Shown piece by piece: positions 5,677-7,134 of a stretch of DNA of 7,134 bases (its first letter is position 1; every line of letters begins with the position of its first letter). Source of the stretch: Deltaproteobacteria bacterium. Lineage in GTDB: Bacteria; Desulfobacterota; Desulfomonilia; UBA1062. The position numbers and the translations under genes were made by a program. The notes beneath the pieces are model-generated. The model saw nothing but the letters and a program-made list of their open reading frames with translations, had not been told where the DNA came from and searched no databases. Where the stretch lies: the NCBI GenBank assembly GCA_003643935.1, contig QMLJ01000051.1:1-7134 (forward strand), given 5' to 3'.

Positions 5677-7134
5677 ATGAAAACAAAAAGGGCTTACAAC
5701 GTGCTCACTTCCGTACTTCTACGCCTCTTTGCGCTAGAATTTAACCTGAGACCAGCGTTGAAGAAGTACATGAAAAGCAGCGAGGGATGGATCAACTTCT
5801 CCATAGGGTTCAAGACAGAGACAGGCAGCGTGAATCAGAGCATAGTATTCAGGAATGGCCACGTAAAGGTACTTGGCTACATACCAGAGAATACGGACGT
5901 CGTGCTTAATTTCGTTGATGAAGACACACTCAAGGAGATGCTTAACATCACACCCAACGAGGTGTTGAACCTTATCCTTAAAAACAGGCTGATATTGGAA
6001 GGAAACCTCTCCTACCTCCAACTTTTTAACTTCTACGTGGCACTTCTAATGGGTAAAAAGCACCAGAAGATGCTGGACAAGATCCATACCAATGACGTCC
6101 AGTCAAGGAAAAGGGAATACTCCATGAACAATCCTGAACTGGCAAAGGAACTGCAGACAAGGAAGAATTACAGGATGAAGGCCGACAGTAGAGATAAAGG
6201 AGTCAAGTACCTGGATGAACCGTACCTAAGCCAATACAGCATAGAGGACTTCCCAAGGCTCAAGGAATTTCTTGACATACATTTCAACACAATGCCCGAG
6301 GTCTGCTCGGAGCGGCCAAGATTACTTACCGAATGGTACAGGGAAAACGGCTTTGATAAGGATAAATCCGGAAGGCCATGGGTACCTGAGATGCGCCAGG
6401 CACTTGCATTCAAGTACCTTATGGAAAACAGGAAACCCATAATAAGAAAAAATGACCTCATCGCAGGTACCACCACTGCAAAAGAGATAGGTGTAGTCAT
6501 ATACCCGGATGCCCAGGGTTCGATGATATGGGGTGAGCTTGAGACGATGAACAAGCGCATATTAAATCCCTACATGATCTCTGATAAGGATAGGGATGTC
6601 CTTCATTACGAGGTGTTTCCCTTCTGGGCAAAACGAAATTTCAGGGAAATCGTAAGAGAAAAGTACAACTATCCGCTCGGCGAACAGATAGACGAGCGCT
6701 TTGTTGCATACTTTGTATGGAAGTCTGTGGCCATATCGCATACAATACCTAATTTCCCGCTAGTCCTAGAAAAGGGAACCAATGGCATAATAGAGGACAT
6801 AAAAAGACAGCTAGATAAAACAGATGATACCGGCAAGAAAGCCATTTTACAATCAATGATAATCACGCTAGAAGGTGTAAATGCCTATGCAAGAAACCTA
6901 TCAAGTGAAGCGAGCAGGCTCGCCAGGGAGGAAAAAGACTCCCTCAGAAAGCAAGAACTCCTGAGGTTGGCTGAGGTCTGCTCAAAAATACCAGGGAATC
7001 CTGCCACTACACTAGACGAGGCAATCAACTCCATATGGATAATGTGGGTTGCACTGCACATGGAGAACACGAATACAGGGCTATCCCTGGGCAGGCTGGA
7101 CCAGTGGCTGCAGCCCTATTTCGAGATGGACATG
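5677..7134 (+). CDS. Glycyl radical enzyme (pyruvate formate-lyase superfamily) with N-terminal SCP2-like domain, 3' end outside window
   Basis: The frame is open for 486 codons to the window edge. Residues about 10-130 look like an SCP2 lipid-carrier fold: a beta-rich part (GWINFSIGFKTE, then QSIVFRNGHVKVLG), the block DVVLNFVDEDTLKEML (87-102), then LKNRLILEGNLSYLQLF (115-131). A charged linker (about 140-190) follows. From about 195 the sequence fits the N-terminal half of the PFL/glycerol-dehydratase-like domain: CSERPRLLTEWYRENG (210-225), the block RKNDLIAGTTT (257-267), IPNFPLVLEKG, and CSKIPGNPATTLDEAINSIW leading into NTGLSLGRLDQWLQPY (466-481). Usual enzymes have about 800-900 residues; with this extension the whole may reach 900-1000 (estimate). 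Catalytic Cys and radical Gly loop would lie downstream, as would any radical-SAM activase gene. Members cleave or form C-C, C-N or C-O bonds by radical chemistry without oxygen. Substrate unknown; the lipid-like domain hints at a hydrophobic one. Confidence 0.8.
   Translation, partial: MKTKRAYNVLTSVLLRLFALEFNLRPALKKYMKSSEGWINFSIGFKTETGSVNQSIVFRNGHVKVLGYIPENTDVVLNFVDEDTLKEMLNITPNEVLNLILKNRLILEGNLSYLQLFNFYVALLMGKKHQKMLDKIHTNDVQSRKREYSMNNPELAKELQTRKNYRMKADSRDKGVKYLDEPYLSQYSIEDFPRLKEFLDIHFNTMPEVCSERPRLLTEWYRENGFDKDKSGRPWVPEMRQALAFKYLMENRKPIIRKNDLIAGTTTAKEIGVVIYPDAQGSMIWGELETMNKRILNPYMISDKDRDVLHYEVFPFWAKRNFREIVREKYNYPLGEQIDERFVAYFVWKSVAISHTIPNFPLVLEKGTNGIIEDIKRQLDKTDDTGKKAILQSMIITLEGVNAYARNLSSEASRLAREEKDSLRKQELLRLAEVCSKIPGNPATTLDEAINSIWIMWVALHMENTNTGLSLGRLDQWLQPYFEMDM

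Noticed and set aside
6168..6560. Minus-strand open frames inside the glycyl radical enzyme gene
   Set aside because: The plus-strand frame is continuous and matches a known superfamily; the antisense frames lack start signals and family features.
1..7134. CRISPR arrays, tRNA or rRNA genes, insertion sequences, attachment sites
   Set aside because: No regularly spaced long repeats, no cloverleaf-like segments, no transposase or integrase frames, and no terminal inverted repeats were seen.

Overview
The window reads as chromosomal DNA from a Gram-negative, anaerobic, probably deltaproteobacterial (Desulfobacterota-like) organism. The clues are indirect: sigma-32-like heat-shock promoters, a glycyl radical enzyme (an oxygen-sensitive class typical of anaerobes), very strong GGAGG ribosome binding sites, and heavy AGG (Arg) and ATA (Ile) codon use of the kind often seen in thermophiles. 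The assignment to this group is an inference. No rRNA or other phylogenetic marker is present.

Positions 1-1700 hold a heat-shock operon. A promoter with the core CTTGAAA...TAATAT (153-182) precedes three tandem, clearly divergent small heat-shock protein (Hsp20/alpha-crystallin) genes at 236-673, 690-1100 and 1140-1649. The unit ends in a rho-independent terminator at 1672-1699. Positions 1701-4595 hold clpB (1896-4550) with its own promoter of the same design (CTTGAAA-N14-CCCTATAA, 1824-1853) and its own terminator (4566-4600). Small Hsps bind and hold unfolding proteins, and ClpB extracts proteins from aggregates, normally with DnaK/DnaJ (not in this window). The two units look like one protein-rescue module under shared heat-shock control.

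Positions 4596-4994 are non-coding. The stretch holds several short repeats, an isolated TATAAT, and a TTGACA-type promoter whose -10 region is overlaid by a perfect 7-bp-arm palindrome (4949-4963). A TetR-family regulator (4995-5639) follows. After 37 bases and a strong ribosome binding site comes a large open reading frame (5677 to the window end) that is still open at the edge. It appears to be a glycyl radical enzyme of the pyruvate formate-lyase superfamily carrying an N-terminal extension that resembles an SCP2 (sterol carrier/lipid-binding) domain.

The TetR/SCP2-glycyl-radical-enzyme unit is the most interesting part of the window. The architecture suggests a regulated anaerobic radical enzyme acting on, or delivered, a hydrophobic substrate. 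The catalytic Cys and the C-terminal Gly loop lie beyond the window, so enzyme class and activity cannot be confirmed here.
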